Shown: one piece after another, positions 62,210-64,000 of the stretch | Numbering within the stretch: the first letter of the stretch is position 1 | How the letters are laid out: every line of letters starts with the position of its first letter | NCBI RefSeq assembly: GCF_024763615.1 | Contig: NC_077223.1 | Location: forward strand, 17,360,001 to 17,424,000 | Direction of reading: 5' to 3' | DNA from: Phlebotomus papatasi | Taxonomy: Eukaryota; Arthropoda; Insecta; Diptera; Psychodidae | Length of the DNA: 64,000 bases | Notes under the pieces: generated by a model | Told to the model about the DNA's origin: nothing | Databases searched by the model: none | What the model saw: only the letters and a program-made list of their open reading frames with translations | Position numbers and translations under genes: made by a program

Positions 62210-63798
62210 TTAGGCCACTCCTCTCAATTACAAAATATTGCTGCAATTTATTAAAGAAAGAAAATTGTCATTAATTTTTTTTTATATTAATTCTATCTTA
62301 TTATTTATCTATTTTTTACTTACCTCTTTTTTATGCAGTGAAAAAATTTGGATCTTTTAGAATTTTTCTTCATCAATTCTCTCTTACACAATATTAACTT
62401 AAACTTTTGACACTTCAACCTAAATTTATCTACTACTTTGTGCAGCTCAACGAATAATTTAATATAGTATTTTCATCAATGTACAAAAAATGCCTACTTT
62501 TGGGCTCTCCTTAAGTCCACTAAAAGAGCCAATATATTGAAGTTTCACGCTTTTTATATTCCTCTTTGCAACACACCATATAAAACTCTCCCTGGTCCGA
62601 AAGATTATATAGGAGGTATATTTCAGTCCAAAATGGCGTTCAAGATATATTAAAATCTAAATATTGAAGTCACACAGCAGCTATATATCTCTTCCCGCAA
62701 TGAAAGTATTCCCAATCCCTTCTTCACTTGATATTTTCTTCACCCAAAAAAATAAAAAATAAAAACAGAGAAACACCATACACCATCGTCATTCATAATA
62801 TCATCGTCTTTTTGATAGATTTGTAAATACTACAAGACTACCAAGAATTTTTGGTCCATGGGTGGTTCATTTCAATGGAAAAACTACCGCAAAAGAATTT
62901 TCCATTTTCACTGTCAAACATACGGATCTATGTTGTGGCAATGAGAGCGAGAAGGAAATATATTGTGTAGTTATAAACACAATTCCAAAATTACGTAAAG
63001 TTCACCGTACGAGAGATTATAATGAACTGAAGGGGAGAAAACCACTTCTCAGAGCAAAATTCTCACAAAAGTGCGCCTTCAGGATTGCGATGACACTACA
63101 TGGTTGCTTTTTTGATATCAGAGTGAGACAAATATGAGACCCTCTGAAGAAGGTGAAACAATCAATATACTACACCAAAAAGATTCAATGAGAATTTGTG
63201 ACGCCATACAAATATGAAAGAGAATAAACGCACTATATACACCCCTATGGTCATCTTAAACTGAAAGAGACAAATACTATACATACCTAACTATTAGCTC
63301 TCTTGATAATAAGAAACAAATGGGATGAGAAAAATCCCACTAAATCCCAAAAAAAATTCCACAATTTTCATCAACAACCACCTATTTCTCGCAATTCTAT
63401 TAAAATTTGCAGAAAAAATACAAAAAAATAAGCTAAAAGTAAATTTTTTGCAAGGTGTTCCTAAACTACTCCAAAGCACTGTTCATTGTAGATATCGTCA
63501 TTGGTTGAAGAGAGACAAATCGAGTTTGATTGAACTGAAAGTTGGATGACAAACTCTCTCCCTCATGAAGCATATTTACAAAATAGAACGCACACTACAT
63601 AACACACACTAAAGGCATCTTACTATATAAATTCTCGAGTACGAGGGGTCTAACGCGACAAATTGTAATGCACAAACCAATAAAGCGAACAGCCAAGAAA
63701 AATTCATTGTGAGTGTTTGAACTCATGAGTTACACTTTTACAAAGCTTTATAAGACCATTAAATGTAATAGTTATTTAATTAATACGAGTTTTAGAGG
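62210..63798. other. Upstream flank of the minus-strand gene; no gene recognised
   Basis: AT-rich DNA. A 91-codon plus-strand frame (62862-63137) has fairly mixed composition (CCGNESEKEIYC, KPLLRAKFSQKCAF) but no domain or splice context I can support. GAGACAAAT and AGAGACAAA words recur between 62540 and 63520, at low significance. Confidence 0.4.
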
Positions 63799-63800
63799 TA

Positions 63801-63870
63801 GGGGAAGTAAGGACACCTTTGAATTGGGGCACTTTTAAAATTAAGCATTTTGCTCCTACTACGTAAAACC
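63801..63870. mobile_element. Left end of a TA-flanked GGGGAAGTAAGGACACC MITE, truncated
   Basis: TA then GGGGAAGTAAGGACACCTTT, then GAATTGGGGCACTTTT resembles the left arm of the MITEs at 14671 and 29613. No matching right arm appears before the minisatellite that follows, so it is broken by it or extends past the window. Confidence 0.45.
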
Positions 63871-63886
63871 AGGCAAAAATCTTTTT

Positions 63887-64000
63887 GATCAGTAAAAAAT
63901 TCAAATTGGTCAATAGAAAATCAAATTCGGTCAATAAAAAATAAAATATGGTCAGTAAAAAATTAAATATGGTCAGTAAAAAATTTAAAAAAAAAATCAG
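63887..64000. repeat. GGTCAGTAAAAAATCAAAT minisatellite, third locus, cut by window end
   Basis: About five tandem units of (G)GTCA(G/A)TA(A/G)AAAAT(C/T)AAAT run to the last base, in the same orientation as the left arm at 39218. Probably the left arm of another Foldback-like element. Confidence 0.7.

Noticed and set aside
62862..63137. 91-codon plus-strand frame upstream of the minus-strand gene
   Set aside because: Mixed composition but no recognisable domain, no convincing promoter, splice or poly(A) context; too weak to call.

Overview
This window looks like AT-rich chromosomal DNA from an insect. A dipteran such as a sand fly or mosquito relative is my best guess, but that is inference. 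The reasons are the two LTR-retrotransposon lineages (Ty3/gypsy mag-like and BEL/Pao), LINE 3' ends with (TAAG)n tails, a tRNA-derived SINE, many TA- and TTAA-flanked MITEs, and host genes with large GC-richer exons separated by long AT-rich introns. Nothing bacterial is seen (no operons, Shine-Dalgarno starts or CRISPR).

Host genes. (1) A plus-strand gene starts at 10768. Its exon (10768-12313) encodes a signal peptide, a short Ser/Thr-rich ectodomain and a 7-TM class C GPCR core. It ends at a splice donor in phase 1. A phase-compatible terminal exon, GC-richer than its surroundings, is proposed at 27559-27719. (2) A minus-strand gene spans 62146 to 38489. Three coding pieces (60607-62146, 42838-45052, 38489-38555) have good splice signals, and their phases fit exactly (1, then 2). 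Together they predict an acidic/basic nuclear protein of about 1273 residues with a CtBP-type PxDLS motif. I cannot name its family. The two genes converge on the interval 27.7-38.5 kb.

Mobile DNA. 1-4.2 kb: 3' part of a mag-like Ty3/gypsy element, with its 5' end outside the window. 49729-56237: an intact BEL/Pao element with 417-bp LTRs that read as identical, a perfect 5-bp TSD (TATAG), a tRNA-Tyr-type primer site, one uninterrupted 1816-codon polyprotein and a duplicated leader. It lies antisense inside the 15.5-kb first intron of gene 2. Two 5'-truncated LINE remnants (22.1-22.9 and 40.7-41.4 kb) and a SINE with a 12-bp TSD (16.6-16.96 kb) are also present.

Non-coding repeats dominate the rest: many short TIR elements at TA or TTAA, several nested two or three deep (20-21, 28.7-30.3, 45.6-47.7, 58.4-59.6 kb); near-perfect palindromes (30.6, 40.4, 42.4 kb); a ~200-bp satellite array with a ~405-bp dimer period (33.6-35.9 kb); and Foldback-like structures whose inverted arms are tandem ~21-bp minisatellites (39.2-40.1, 59.7-59.9, and one running off the right edge). 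I found no rRNA or functional tRNA gene. All calls are from reading the sequence; no similarity search was possible.
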